A stretch of 64,000 nt of DNA from Sulfitobacter sp. LCG007 (lineage in GTDB: Bacteria > Pseudomonadota > Alphaproteobacteria > Rhodobacterales > Rhodobacteraceae). This document shows, piece by piece, positions 48,311-56,850 of the stretch (positions within the stretch are counted from its first letter, which is position 1; each line of letters begins with the position of its first letter). Made by a program: the position numbers and the translations under genes. Below the pieces are notes generated by a model. That model was not told where the DNA came from and did no database searches. It saw only the letters and a program-made list of their open reading frames with translations. The stretch lies in assembly GCF_040801785.1 (NCBI RefSeq), contig NZ_CP161805.1:4016317-4080316 (forward strand), given 5' to 3'.

Positions 48311-48383
48311 CGCGCCCCGCTCTATTTCCGGCGGCGGGACACCCCTCCCCAACGAGGGGCGCTTATCTGGAAGGATAGCATCA
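48311..48383 (+). promoter_or_regulatory. Structured leader upstream of serC (serC RNA motif candidate)
   Basis: Three stems can be drawn. CCCGC at 48316-48320 pairs with GCGGG at 48334-48338. CCCCTC at 48342-48347 pairs perfectly with GAGGGG at 48354-48359. GC-TATC at 48361-48367 pairs with GATAGC at 48374-48379 around the loop TGGAAG, which contains most of the serC ribosome-binding site. A serC RNA motif is known upstream of alphaproteobacterial serC genes; this fits by position and by masking the ribosome site, but I could not align it. Confidence 0.5.
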
Positions 48384-49538
48384 ATGGCTATGACCAAACC
48401 CGGCACGCGGCCGGTCAATCCGCGGTTCTCCTCCGGCCCCTGCGCCAAACCCCCCGCATACGATCTGGCAAAGCTGGCCGCCGCGCCCCTCGGGCGCAGC
48501 CACCGTGCCGCCGAGGGCAAGGCGAAGCTCCTTGCGGCGATCGAGACCACGCGCGAGATCCTCGGCGTGCCCGACACATACCGCATCGGCATCGTTCCGG
48601 CCTCCGACACCGGTGCCTTCGAGATGGCAATGTGGTCCCTGCTGGGCGAACGCCCGGCGCAGATGGTTGCCTGGGAAAGCTTCGGTGCGGGCTGGGTCAC
48701 GGATGTTGCGAAGCAGCTCAGGATCGAGCACAGTGTGCATACCGCGGACTACGGCGAGATCGTCGACATGGCCGCCCTGGACTACGACCAGGACGTCTGT
48801 TTCACCTGGAATGGCACGACGTCCGGTGTGCGCGTCCCCTCGGGAGACGTGATCCCGGCGGATCGCAAGGGCCTGACGCTCTGCGACGCGACCTCCGCCG
48901 CCTTCGCCGTGGACCTGCCCTGGGACAAGCTCGACGTGACGACCTTCTCCTGGCAGAAGGTTCTGGGCGGCGAAGCGGCCCACGGCATGCTGATCCTCAG
49001 CCCCCGCGCCGTCGCACGGCTGGAAAGCTACACGCCTGCCTGGCCGCTGCCCAAGATCTTCCGCCTGACCAAGGGCGGCAAGTTGATCGAGGGTATCTTC
49101 AGGGGCGAGACGATCAACACGCCCTCCATGCTCTGCGTCGAGGATTACCTCCTCTCGCTCGACTGGGCGAAATCCGTGGGCGGCCTGAAGGGGCTGATCG
49201 CCCGGGCCGATGCCAATACGGCGGCGGTCTCGGACTTCGTGGAAGCCCGTGACTGGCTCGATTTCCTGGCCAGCGACCCGGCGACCCGCTCGAACACCTC
49301 TGTCTGCCTCAAGTTCACCGACGCCCGCATCACCGACGGCGCGGCCTTCGCGAAGGCGGTGGCCAAGCGGCTCGCGGATGAAGGCGTGGCTTTGGACATC
49401 GGCGCCTATCGCGATGCGCCTCCGGGCCTGCGGATCTGGTGCGGCGCCACGGTCGAGACCTCCGATATAGAGGCCATGCTCCCCTGGCTGGAGTGGGCCT
49501 TTGAGTCCGAGATCGCGGCGCAGCAGGCCGCGGCCTGA
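48384..49538 (+). CDS. serC: Phosphoserine aminotransferase
   Basis: A 384-residue PLP enzyme converting 3-phosphohydroxypyruvate to phosphoserine. [20 protein letters not shown] is the alphaproteobacterial SerC start, and [18 protein letters not shown] contains the PLP-binding lysine. ATG 48384 has GGAAGGA about nine bases upstream, inside a possible hairpin. serA follows after a 68-base gap containing a perfect palindrome. Confidence 0.95.
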   Translation: MAMTKPGTRPVNPRFSSGPCAKPPAYDLAKLAAAPLGRSHRAAEGKAKLLAAIETTREILGVPDTYRIGIVPASDTGAFEMAMWSLLGERPAQMVAWESFGAGWVTDVAKQLRIEHSVHTADYGEIVDMAALDYDQDVCFTWNGTTSGVRVPSGDVIPADRKGLTLCDATSAAFAVDLPWDKLDVTTFSWQKVLGGEAAHGMLILSPRAVARLESYTPAWPLPKIFRLTKGGKLIEGIFRGETINTPSMLCVEDYLLSLDWAKSVGGLKGLIARADANTAAVSDFVEARDWLDFLASDPATRSNTSVCLKFTDARITDGAAFAKAVAKRLADEGVALDIGAYRDAPPGLRIWCGATVETSDIEAMLPWLEWAFESEIAAQQAAA

Positions 49539-49548
49539 GCCCTTCCCC

Positions 49549-49574
49549 GTAAGGTGGGCCCGGGCCCACCTTAC
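49549..49574. repeat. 26-bp perfect palindrome between serC and serA
   Basis: The half-site GTAAGGTGGGCCC (49549-49561) is followed directly by its exact reverse complement (49562-49574) with no spacer. As RNA it would form an extremely stable stem of up to 11-12 bp with a minimal loop. No T-run follows, so it is not a standard terminator. It begins 10 bases after the serC stop. Confidence 0.8.
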
Positions 49575-49606
49575 TCCCAGAATTCTCAATGCAAGGACCC
49601 ATCAGA

Positions 49607-51202
49607 ATGGCTCCCAAGGTACTCATTTCCGACGAACTGTCGGACGCTGCCGTCCAGATCTTCCGTGACCGTGGCATCGAAGTCGATTTCATGCCCGAAC
49701 TCGGCAAGGACAAGGAAAAGCTTGCCGAGATCATCGGCGATTACGACGGTCTCGCCATCCGCTCGGCCACCAAGGTCACCGAGAAGATCCTCGAGAGCGC
49801 TCCGAACCTCAAGGTGATCGGACGCGCGGGAATCGGCACCGACAACATCGACAAGAACGCCGCCTCCCGCAGGGGCGTGATCGTGATGAACACGCCCTTC
49901 GGCAACATGATCACCACTGCGGAACATGCCATCGCGCTCATGTTCTCGGTTGCCCGCCAGATTCCGGAGGCCTCGGCCTCGACCCATGCCGGCAAATGGG
50001 AAAAGTCCAGGTTCATGGGCGTCGAGCTGACCGGCAAGACGCTTGGGGTCATCGGCGCCGGGAACATCGGCGGGATCGTCTGCGAACGCGCGCGCGGGCT
50101 GCACATGAAGGTGATCGCCTACGATCCCTTCCTCGGTCAGGAGAAGGCCGAGAAGATGCGCGTCGAGAAGGTCGAGCTCGACGATTTGCTTGCCCGTGCC
50201 GACTTCATCACCCTGCATGTCCCGCTGACCGACCAGACGCGCAACATCCTGTCGAGGGAGGCGCTGGCCAAGACCAAAAAGGGAGTGCGCATCATCAACT
50301 GCGCCCGGGGCGGGCTGGTCGACGAGGAGGCGCTGGCCGACGCGCTGAAGTCCGGCCATGTGGCAGGCGCCGGTTTCGACGTCTTCTCGGTCGAGCCCGC
50401 CAAGGAGAACCCGCTGTTCAACCTGCCGAATGTTGTCTGCACCCCGCATCTGGGGGCGGCCACCAGCGAGGCGCAGGAGAACGTCGCCCTGCAGGTGGCC
50501 GAACAGATGTCGGATTACCTGCTGACCGGCGCTGTCCAGAACGCCCTCAACATGCCGTCTGTCACCGCCGAAGAGGCCAAGGTGATGGGTCCCTGGGTCA
50601 AGCTTGCGGGGCATCTCGGCTCGTTCATCGGGCAGATGACCGACGAGCCGATCAAGGCGATCAACATCCTCTATGACGGCACCGTCGCCGAAATGAACCT
50701 AGAGGCGCTGAACTGTTCGGTGATCGCGGGCATCATGAAGAAGGTGAACCCGGACGTGAACATGGTCTCGGCGCCGCTCATCGCTGAAGAACGCGGCATC
50801 CAGATCTCGACCACCAACCAGCACAAGTCCGGCGTTTTCGAGGGCTATGTGAAGGTGACCGTGGTGACGGCGAAACGGGAGCGGTCCATCGCCGGAACGG
50901 TCTTTTCGGACGGCAAGCCGCGGTTCATCCAGATCAAGGGCATCAACATCGATGCCGAAGTGGGCGCGCACATGCTCTACACCACGAACGAGGATGTGCC
51001 CGGCATCATCGGATGCCTGGGACAGACGATGGGCGAGAACGGCGTGAACATCGCGAACTTCACGCTCGGACGCTCGGCCGTCAAGGGCGAGGCGATCGCC
51101 CTTCTTTATGTGGACGAGCAGGTGCCCGCCCCGGTGATACGCAAGCTCGAGGCCACGGGGCTCTTCCAGCAGGTCAAGCCGCTCGTCTTCGACGTGGCCT
51201 GA
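49607..51202 (+). CDS. serA: D-3-phosphoglycerate dehydrogenase
   Basis: A 531-residue enzyme oxidising 3-phosphoglycerate, the first serine step. The order is a substrate/NAD domain (GRAGIGTDNIDKNAA; LGVIGAGNIGGIVCERA, the dinucleotide motif; INCARGGLVDEEAL), an ASB domain, and a C-terminal ACT domain (TTNEDVPGIIGCLG) that may bind serine. ATG 49607 has AAGGA about ten bases upstream and gives the conserved MAPKVLISDELS start; ATG 49589 would add six residues. Confidence 0.95.
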   Translation: MAPKVLISDELSDAAVQIFRDRGIEVDFMPELGKDKEKLAEIIGDYDGLAIRSATKVTEKILESAPNLKVIGRAGIGTDNIDKNAASRRGVIVMNTPFGNMITTAEHAIALMFSVARQIPEASASTHAGKWEKSRFMGVELTGKTLGVIGAGNIGGIVCERARGLHMKVIAYDPFLGQEKAEKMRVEKVELDDLLARADFITLHVPLTDQTRNILSREALAKTKKGVRIINCARGGLVDEEALADALKSGHVAGAGFDVFSVEPAKENPLFNLPNVVCTPHLGAATSEAQENVALQVAEQMSDYLLTGAVQNALNMPSVTAEEAKVMGPWVKLAGHLGSFIGQMTDEPIKAINILYDGTVAEMNLEALNCSVIAGIMKKVNPDVNMVSAPLIAEERGIQISTTNQHKSGVFEGYVKVTVVTAKRERSIAGTVFSDGKPRFIQIKGINIDAEVGAHMLYTTNEDVPGIIGCLGQTMGENGVNIANFTLGRSAVKGEAIALLYVDEQVPAPVIRKLEATGLFQQVKPLVFDVA

Positions 51203-51218
51203 CACCGTCCGACTAATG

Positions 51219-51243
51219 GAAAGGCGCCTTTGCGGCGCCTTTT
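51219..51243 (+). terminator. Rho-independent terminator of serC-serA
   Basis: AAAGGCGCC (51220-51228) pairs with GGCGCCTTT (51234-51242) around TTTGC, followed by a T. The stem is perfect, with A and T tracts on both sides. It starts 18 bases after the serA stop. Confidence 0.9.
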
Positions 51244-51365
51244 CCCACCGGGCGTCGCATGGATCCGTGGCGCGATACCGATTGCGACATCACGCGTCGC
51301 CCGGCGGACAGATTCAGATGCGGATTGGCCTCATCCGGGCGAAGAACATGCCCCGGAGCGCGACG

Positions 51366-51974
51366 ATGCCGACCTGCTTTCTGTCACAGGCCCTCACCAA
51401 TGCCATGGCCCTGGTGCTTGCCGACGAACCCTGCCCCGAGGCTGCGCTGACGGCACAAATCCTGCGCTCGGGCGGACCGGATGCGCTGAGCGTCACGTTT
51501 CCCGCACCGGCATGGGAAGGCATGATCCGGGACGCGCTCGAGGCTTCGGATCATCCCGCCAGCTCGATCCTGCTCGCCGCCGCGGATCACATTCCCTGGG
51601 GCATCAATCCCGTCGCGAAATCCAGCGTCGAGGGCGTCTATGTGGTTTCCACGCTTCTGGGCCCCGATGGTCCGGTGTTCTGCCCGGATCTTCGCATGGG
51701 GCTCCTTTACCAGCGCCCGGGCTCCTATTATCCGCTGCACAGCCACCTGGCCGACGAAACATACACGGTCATCGCCGGCGAGGCGCTCTGGACGGCGGGG
51801 ACGGACACGCGGATCCGCCGGCCAGGCGACATGATCCATCACCCTTCGCTGATGCCCCATGCCTTCCGGGCCGGAGAGAGGGGCCTGCTCGCGGTCTGGC
51901 GCTGGAGCGGGGACGTGGGCGCCGAAAGCTACAAGATGCTCGACGATCCGGCCTGCGGGAACGAAGCCGCGTGA
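51366..51974 (+). CDS. Cupin DMSP lyase (DddQ/DddL-type)
   Basis: 202 residues from ATG 51366, the length of DddQ. The C-terminal cupin has YPLHSHLADETYTVIAGEA: His125, His127, Glu131 and Tyr133 have the spacing of the DddQ metal ligands and catalytic tyrosine, and His165 in HHPSLMPHAF matches the last ligand. Such enzymes split dimethylsulfoniopropionate into dimethyl sulfide and acrylate. A GGAG lies five bases before 51366; ATGs at 51318 and 51348 are alternatives that would suit the longer DddL. No acrylate-utilisation genes are adjacent. Confidence 0.8.
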   Translation: MPTCFLSQALTNAMALVLADEPCPEAALTAQILRSGGPDALSVTFPAPAWEGMIRDALEASDHPASSILLAAADHIPWGINPVAKSSVEGVYVVSTLLGPDGPVFCPDLRMGLLYQRPGSYYPLHSHLADETYTVIAGEALWTAGTDTRIRRPGDMIHHPSLMPHAFRAGERGLLAVWRWSGDVGAESYKMLDDPACGNEAA

Positions 51975-52043
51975 CCGGTCCTGGCCGCGATCCGGACAAG
52001 GCGACCCTTCCCATCCTTGAGCCCATACGCTAGGCCCGTCTGC

Positions 52044-52775
52044 ATGAGCGAGCCAATCTATGCCATCGGCGACATCCACGGTCGCCTCGACGAATTGCAC
52101 CGCGTTCTCGGGTTGATCGAGGCCGATGGCGGACCCGATGCGCAGGTCATCCTGCTGGGTGACTACATCGACCGGGGGCCAGACAGCGCCGGGGTGATCG
52201 ATTTCCTTGCCAGCGAAACGGCGTCCGGTCGCAATTGGGTGACGCTGATGGGCAACCACGACCGGTACATGCGCAATTTCGTAGGCGCAAAGTCGGTTGC
52301 CGATCCCGCCACCCGGGAGGGCCTCTACTGGTTCAACCCGGCCCTGGGAGGCGACAAGACCATGGCCTCCTACGGGATCGAGGCGCATGAGGGTTCGGAT
52401 CTGGAAGAGGTTCACGCCGCCGCGCTGGCAGCCGTACCCAGATCGCATGCCGATTTCCTTGCCGGCCTGGCGCTGAAACATGTGACCGACGATCACGTGT
52501 TCGTCCATGCGGGGATCCGGCCCGGTGTCGCGCTGCAGGATCAGATCGAGGACGATCTGATCTGGATCCGCAAGGGCTTTCTGGACGATACCCGCGATCA
52601 TGGCCGTCTGGTGGTGCATGGTCATACCGCGCTGCAATGGCCAGCGCGCTACGTCAACCGGCTCAATCTCGACGGCGGGGCGGGATACTTCCGCAACCTG
52701 CACGCGGCCGTTCTGGAAGGGCGCGACGCCTGGTTGCTCGGGGACAACGGACGCGAGCCGATCCCCTACGCCTGA
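52044..52775 (+). CDS. Serine/threonine-type metallophosphoesterase
   Basis: A 243-residue calcineurin-like phosphoesterase. The metal-binding set is complete: GDIHGR (9-14), GDYIDRG, GNHDRYM, then VFVHAG and VVHGHTALQ. It resembles bacterial PrpA/ApaH-type phosphatases and could act on phosphoproteins or diadenosine polyphosphates. It starts 70 bases after the DMSP lyase gene and overlaps the convergent tdh by 10 bases. Confidence 0.88.
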   Translation: MSEPIYAIGDIHGRLDELHRVLGLIEADGGPDAQVILLGDYIDRGPDSAGVIDFLASETASGRNWVTLMGNHDRYMRNFVGAKSVADPATREGLYWFNPALGGDKTMASYGIEAHEGSDLEEVHAAALAAVPRSHADFLAGLALKHVTDDHVFVHAGIRPGVALQDQIEDDLIWIRKGFLDDTRDHGRLVVHGHTALQWPARYVNRLNLDGGAGYFRNLHAAVLEGRDAWLLGDNGREPIPYA

Positions 52776-53812
52776 CGCCAGTCCAGCACGACCTTTCCCG
52801 ATCTGCCCGACCGCATGGCGGCAAAGCCTTCCTCGAAGGCATCGACGGGGAAGCGATGGGTGATAACCTTCGACACGTCCAGCCCGTTCTGGAGCATGGC
52901 GATCATCTTGTACCATGTCTCGAAGATCTCGCGCCCGTAGACGCCCTTTATGGTGATCGCCTTGAAGACGATCCGGCTCCAGTCCACCGGCGACTTTCCG
53001 GGCGGGATGCCGAGCATGGCGATCCGCCCGCCCATGGTCATCGCCTCGACCATCTGGTCGAGCGCGCGCTGGTTGCCCGACATCTCGAGGCCCACGTCGA
53101 ACCCCTGCTTCATCTTCAGGCGCGCGACCGTTTCGGCAAGGTCCTGCTTGCCGACGTCCACCGTGACTACGTCGGCCACCTGTTCGGCCAGGGCGAGCCG
53201 TTCGGGGTTGATATCCGTTATCACCACATGGCGCGCGCCGACATGGCGGGCGACGGCGGCGGCCATGATGCCGATGGGACCGGCCCCGGTGATCAGCACG
53301 TCCTCTCCGACCAGATCGAAGCTGAGCGCCGTGTGGACCGCATTGCCCAGCGGATCGAGGATCGCGCCGATCTCGTCCGGGATGTCGTCGGGCAGCGGGA
53401 CCACGTTGAAGGCGGGCAGGCGGAGGTATTGGGCGAAGGCGCCCTGTTCGTTCACGCCGATGCCCCGCGTCGCAGGGTCGAGGTGGAACTTGCCCGCCCG
53501 GCTCTGGCGCGAGGTCTTGCCGATCAGGTGCCCCTCGCCGGAACAGCGCTGCCCGATCTCGAGGTCGGTGACATTGCTGCCAAGCTCGACGATCTCTCCA
53601 GCGAACTCGTGGCCGGTGATCATCGGCACCGGCACGGTCTTCGCCGCCCATTCGTCCCAGTTCCAGATGTGGATGTCCGTGCCGCAGATCCCGGTCGCGT
53701 TGATCCGGATCAGCACGTCGTCGGGTCCGACCTCGGGGACCGGTGCGCGCGTCATCCACAGGCCTTCCCGCGGATGCAGCTTCGACAGCGCCTTCATTTC
53801 GTTGCTCTTCAT
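52766..53812 (-). CDS. tdh: L-threonine 3-dehydrogenase
   Basis: A 348-residue zinc-dependent alcohol dehydrogenase oxidising threonine to 2-amino-3-ketobutyrate. [19 protein letters not shown] and [14 protein letters not shown] carry the catalytic zinc ligands; [21 protein letters not shown] binds NAD. The four-cysteine structural zinc lobe of E. coli Tdh is missing: the segment after [19 protein letters not shown] has no cysteines. ATG 53812 follows GGGAGG. Its start overlaps the end of the small upstream frame (ATGA), and kbl lies beyond that. Confidence 0.92.
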   Translation of the reverse strand: MKSNEMKALSKLHPREGLWMTRAPVPEVGPDDVLIRINATGICGTDIHIWNWDEWAAKTVPVPMITGHEFAGEIVELGSNVTDLEIGQRCSGEGHLIGKTSRQSRAGKFHLDPATRGIGVNEQGAFAQYLRLPAFNVVPLPDDIPDEIGAILDPLGNAVHTALSFDLVGEDVLITGAGPIGIMAAAVARHVGARHVVITDINPERLALAEQVADVVTVDVGKQDLAETVARLKMKQGFDVGLEMSGNQRALDQMVEAMTMGGRIAMLGIPPGKSPVDWSRIVFKAITIKGVYGREIFETWYKMIAMLQNGLDVSKVITHRFPVDAFEEGFAAMRSGRSGKVVLDWRQA

Positions 53813-54153
53813 GCGCAATCCTCCCGGCCGACAACAGGCCATGTCCATGTGACACCGGCAGCGATGCTGCGGGCCTGCATCGAGCCGCATGAGGCGGGAT
53901 GGCGCAGTCGCAGACCCGCCCCCCGCGCCTGCTCCGCTTCGGCGTCCGGCTCGACCGCCGTCGCGCCATGGCCGCGTTCGGCGAAGCACGCCGCGTCACG
54001 CCCGCTGCCAGCGCCCGGATCGGGAAGGCCGGCCGGAGGCGGCGGGATCTGATCGAGCACGGGCGACAGGGTCTCCGCTGTCGAAAGGGCATCGAACCGC
54101 CGGCGAAGATCTCCGGCGCTGGCGGCACAGGTTGCGATCACGTCGCCGGGCAT
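53809..54153 (-). pseudogene. Truncated class I methyltransferase-like gene between kbl and tdh
   Basis: A 114-residue frame. Residues about 18-80 match the start of a SAM-dependent methyltransferase (RRFDALSTAETLSPVLDQIP, then [26 protein letters not shown], the SAM-binding motif I and the acidic end of strand 2), but the rest of the fold, about 100 residues, is absent. Motif I reads DPGAGSG, with Pro where Ile/Val is usual. Both ends are translationally coupled (TGATG with kbl, ATGA with tdh), so an internal deletion of a once full-length operon gene is likely. It may be non-functional. Confidence 0.55.
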
Positions 54154-55337
54154 CAGATCACCCTCATGGCGCGGCCCACGGTGCGGAAGGCCTCGAGCGC
54201 CTGGTCGAGGTCCTCGATGTTCAGGGACGCGTTCATTTGCGTCCTGATCCGGGCCTGCCCCTTCGGCACGACGGGATAGAAGAAACCCGAGACATAGACC
54301 CCTTCCTCGAAAAGCCGCGCCGCCATTTCCTGCGCCAGCTTCGCTTCGCCCAGCATCACGGGAATGATCGGATGCTCGCCGTCCAGCAGTTTGAAGCCGA
54401 GCTTGGACAGGCCCGCGCGCCAGTAATAGGCGTTCTCGAAAAGGCGCGAACGCAGCACGTCGCCCTGTTCGACGATTTCCAAGGCCTTGATACCGGCCGC
54501 GACGATGGCCGGGGGCAGTGAATTGGAGAAGAGGTAGGGTCTGGCGCGCTGGCGCAGCAGGTCGATGACGGGCTGCGGGCCGGCGACATATCCGCCGATG
54601 GACCCGCCCAAAGCCTTGCCGAGCGTACCGGTGAGAATGTCGACATCGACCCCCGAATGTCCCGGCGTTCCGCGCCCCTGCGGGCCCATGAAGCCCGTCG
54701 CATGGCAGTCGTCCACCATGACCATCGCGTCGTATTTCGCCGCAAGGGCGGTGATCCCGGGCAGATCGGCGAGGTAGCCGTCCATGCTGAAGACGCCGTC
54801 GGTGGCAATCAGGATGAACCGCGCACCTTCCGCGCGGGCCTCCTTCAGGCGGGCTTCCAGATCGTCCATGTCGGAATTGGCGTAGCGATACCGTTTCGCC
54901 TTGCAGAGCCTGATTCCGTCGATGATCGAGGCGTGGTTCAGAGCATCGGAGATCACAGCGTCCTCGGGCCCGAGCAGGGGCTCGAACAGACCGCCGTTGG
55001 CGTCGAAGCAGGCAGCGAAGAGGATCGCGTCGTCCTTTTGGAGATAGGCGGCGAGCTTGCTTTCAAGTTCGCGGTGCAGATCCTGCGTGCCGCAGATGAA
55101 GCGCACAGACGCCATGCCGAAACCCTTGCCGCCCATTGCGTCCCGCGCCGCCGAGATAAGGTCCGGATGGTCTGCGAGCCCGAGGTAGTTGTTGGCGCAA
55201 AGGTTGATGACCTGACGCCCGCCCACGCTGATCTCGCTACCCTGCGCCGAGGTGATGAGTCGCTCGGTCTTCATCATCCCGTCGGCTTCGATCTGCGCGA
55301 GCGTGTCGGTCAGGTGGGACAGGAAGGCCTGGGTCAT
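54153..55337 (-). CDS. kbl: 2-amino-3-ketobutyrate CoA ligase (glycine C-acetyltransferase)
   Basis: A 394-residue PLP enzyme of the alpha-oxoamine synthase family that splits 2-amino-3-ketobutyrate with CoA into glycine and acetyl-Co[35 protein letters not shown] and [16 protein letters not shown] (PLP lysine) are diagnostic. ATG 55337 has AAAGGAGA upstream. It is first in an operon ending in tdh, giving the full threonine-to-glycine route. Confidence 0.96.
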   Translation of the reverse strand: MTQAFLSHLTDTLAQIEADGMMKTERLITSAQGSEISVGGRQVINLCANNYLGLADHPDLISAARDAMGGKGFGMASVRFICGTQDLHRELESKLAAYLQKDDAILFAACFDANGGLFEPLLGPEDAVISDALNHASIIDGIRLCKAKRYRYANSDMDDLEARLKEARAEGARFILIATDGVFSMDGYLADLPGITALAAKYDAMVMVDDCHATGFMGPQGRGTPGHSGVDVDILTGTLGKALGGSIGGYVAGPQPVIDLLRQRARPYLFSNSLPPAIVAAGIKALEIVEQGDVLRSRLFENAYYWRAGLSKLGFKLLDGEHPIIPVMLGEAKLAQEMAARLFEEGVYVSGFFYPVVPKGQARIRTQMNASLNIEDLDQALEAFRTVGRAMRVI

Positions 55338-55506
55338 GGGAATCTCCTTTTTCCCGTACCTAGCACTTTGGACGCGTTTCGAAAGCCGCCGTCGCGCTTG
55401 CAGCCAGTCGATTTCCGCGCGGGAAAGTATGCCGCGCGGCGCAGGGTTACGGGCTGACAATCGCAGGCCGCAGCGACATAGTTCGCAGGACAACAGGGAG
55501 ATGCAG

Positions 55507-56688
55507 ATGACACAGGACATCGTGATTCTCGACGGGGCGCGCTCTGCCATCGGTCGTTTCGGCGGATCGCTTGCGGGCACGCCGCCCTGTGATCTCGCGA
55601 CGAGGGTGGCAGGTGCCGCGCTTGAGAGGGCCGGCGTCGAGCCGGGCCAGATCGGGCATGTGGCCTTCGGGCACGTCATCAACACGGAACCGCGCGACAT
55701 GTATGTCTCGCGCGTTGGCGCTATGGGGGCGGGGATCCCGGACAGCGTGCCCGCGATGAACGTCAACCGGCTTTGCGGGTCGGGACTTCAGGCCATCGTG
55801 TCCGTGGCGCAATCCCTGATGCTGGGCGATGCCGACTTCGGGCTGGCGGGCGGGGTCGAGAACATGTCGCGGTCGCCCTTCATCAACCCCGAGGCACGCT
55901 GGGGTGCCAAGATGGGTGACGTCAGAAGCCTCGACATGATGCTCGGCGCTCTCAACTGTCCCTTCGGGACCGGGCATATGGGCGTGACCGCCGAGAATGT
56001 CGCGGACGAGCACCAGATAAGCCGGGAAGACCAGGACGGTTTTGCGCTCAACAGTCAGGAGCGCGCGGCGCGCGCCATAAAAGAGGGGCGTTTCGCCAGC
56101 CAGATCGTGCCGGTCGAGGTGCGGGTGAAGCGGGACATGGTGCCCTTCGAGATCGATGAACACCCGAAGATGACCACTGCCGAGGCGCTCGCGGGGCTTC
56201 CGACCGTCTTCCGCAAGGGCGGCAGCGTCACGGCGGGCAACGCCAGCGGGATCAACGACGGCGCCGGGGCGCTGGTGATCGCGACGGCCGAGGCGGCGGA
56301 ACGCGCGGGCCTGAAACCCCGGGCGCGGATCCTGGGATACGCCCATGCCGGGGTGCGCCCCGAGGTGATGGGCATCGGGCCCGTGCCGGCGGTGCAGGCG
56401 CTGCTCGAAAAGACAGGGCTTTCGGTCGACGATTTCGACGTGATCGAAAGCAACGAGGCCTTCGCGGCCCAGGCGCTTGCCGTCAGCAAGGAGTTGGGCT
56501 TCGATCCGGCGAAGGTAAACCCGAACGGCGGGGCCATCGCGCTGGGACATCCGGTCGGGGCCACGGGCGCAATCATCGCCATCAAGGCGCTTTACGAACT
56601 CGAGCGGATCGGCGGAACGAGGGCCCTGGTGACGATGTGCATCGGCGGCGGTCAGGGGATCGCGCTGGCGTTCGAGCGGGTCGGCTAG
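55507..56688 (+). CDS. Acetyl-CoA acetyltransferase / beta-ketothiolase
   Basis: A 393-residue thiolase. The nucleophilic Cys is in [16 protein letters not shown], the histidine in ESNEAFAAQ, and the second Cys in [22 protein letters not shown] is also present. It may act in PHB synthesis, beta-oxidation or ketone metabolism; BktB- or PhaA-like function cannot be decided. ATG 55507 is six bases after GGGAG; ATG 55501 abuts it and is less likely. It diverges from kbl, whose product is acetyl-CoA. Confidence 0.92.
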   Translation: MTQDIVILDGARSAIGRFGGSLAGTPPCDLATRVAGAALERAGVEPGQIGHVAFGHVINTEPRDMYVSRVGAMGAGIPDSVPAMNVNRLCGSGLQAIVSVAQSLMLGDADFGLAGGVENMSRSPFINPEARWGAKMGDVRSLDMMLGALNCPFGTGHMGVTAENVADEHQISREDQDGFALNSQERAARAIKEGRFASQIVPVEVRVKRDMVPFEIDEHPKMTTAEALAGLPTVFRKGGSVTAGNASGINDGAGALVIATAEAAERAGLKPRARILGYAHAGVRPEVMGIGPVPAVQALLEKTGLSVDDFDVIESNEAFAAQALAVSKELGFDPAKVNPNGGAIALGHPVGATGAIIAIKALYELERIGGTRALVTMCIGGGQGIALAFERVG

Positions 56689-56850
56689 GGCGGACAGGGC
56701 GCACCCAAGCCCCGAAACGCCACGGCAAACCGGTTTCGGTGCCTATACAAACCCTCCGTCAAGGGTTATGGCGCAACACTTCTGCCGGGATGATGGGCGC
56801 AAACGCCGTGGCCCGGCGCATCCTCCTTGTCCGAGAAGTGAATCCGAACC

